From NCBI GenBank assembly GCA_028291545.1, contig JAQGHR010000157.1:62001-126000 (forward strand): 64,000 nucleotides of DNA. Direction: 5' to 3'. Source of the DNA: Planctomycetota bacterium (GTDB lineage Bacteria > Planctomycetota > Planctomycetia > Isosphaerales > Isosphaeraceae). This document shows positions 63,911 to 64,000 of the stretch, in pieces. A model generated the notes under the pieces. It did not search any database and had not been told where the DNA came from. It saw only the letters and a list, made by a program, of their open reading frames with translations. Each line of letters opens with the position of its first letter. The first letter of the stretch is position 1. Position numbers and translations under genes: made by a program.

Positions 63911-64000
63911 CGCCACCCCTCCGCGTTGCCATTCCCGGATCGCCTGCTCGTCTATTCGTGCGCCGAGCGGCGATCTTGTTGCAAATCATTCGGCAGTATC

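Noticed and set aside
1-64000. tRNA, rRNA and CRISPR arrays
   Set aside because: I looked for tRNA arm motifs, rRNA-like stretches and regularly spaced direct repeats and saw none; a tRNA could still be missed by eye.

Overview
This is high-GC bacterial chromosome, gene-dense on both strands, and it reads as a planctomycete, most likely of the Isosphaeraceae/Gemmataceae type. The evidence is the mix of families: a DUF1080 secreted protein, a response regulator carrying an excisionase-type HTH, a PKD-repeat exoprotein with an N-terminal LESRQLLS motif, tandem small membrane proteins starting MPR(L/F)RFT, HDOD and PhnD-like histidine kinases, and several paired-arm palindromic repeats between genes. 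I found no rRNA, tRNA, CRISPR array, transposase or prophage. The assignment to a family is inference from gene content only.

Layout. 1-2.3 kb: a sulfite-oxidase-type molybdoenzyme with a di-heme cytochrome c (partial, off the left edge) and a small HNH-like zinc protein. 2.5-7.4 kb: a response regulator / HDOD histidine kinase pair behind a consensus sigma-70 promoter, then mnmG. 7.5-9 kb: three paralogous small membrane proteins with short A/T-rich repeats. 9.1-12.6 kb: thiol peroxidase, a long palindromic repeat, DUF1080, and the FetAB-type ABC exporter.

12.7-28.5 kb is the most unusual part: an atypical GrpE, a BON-like protein, a secreted VIT-VWA protein, a PKD exoprotein, and then a tight five-gene operon: lidless Hsp70, Hsp70 fused to VWA, membrane FHA protein, FHA/Ig-like/membrane protein, and secreted membrane-anchored VWA protein. 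A large secreted protein of unknown function follows. I regard the Hsp70/VWA/FHA operon as the best candidate for an undescribed system.

28.6-36.2 kb: HAD phosphatase, methyltransferase with a possible glycosyltransferase relic, large membrane protein, gpsA, DUF1802, rhomboid, PHP. 36.3-41.3 kb: a branched-chain-amino-acid-type ABC transporter packed into three polypeptides by gene fusion. 41.3-43 kb: LpxH-like and WalJ-like hydrolases. 43.2-47.6 kb: a nucleoside salvage operon (upp with an apparent ATC start, pyrimidine nucleoside phosphorylase, small unknown, CNT transporter, purine nucleoside phosphorylase).

47.6-55.4 kb: glycolate oxidase glcD-glcE-glcF with a PhnD-like sensor histidine kinase and an unknown gene inserted between glcD and glcE. 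55.5-57.7 kb: VOC protein, second molybdoenzyme, gluQ. 57.9-61.1 kb: prfB with the classic +1 programmed frameshift, an unknown gene, glyA. 61.1-63.9 kb: a large membrane protein and a CvpA-family protein.
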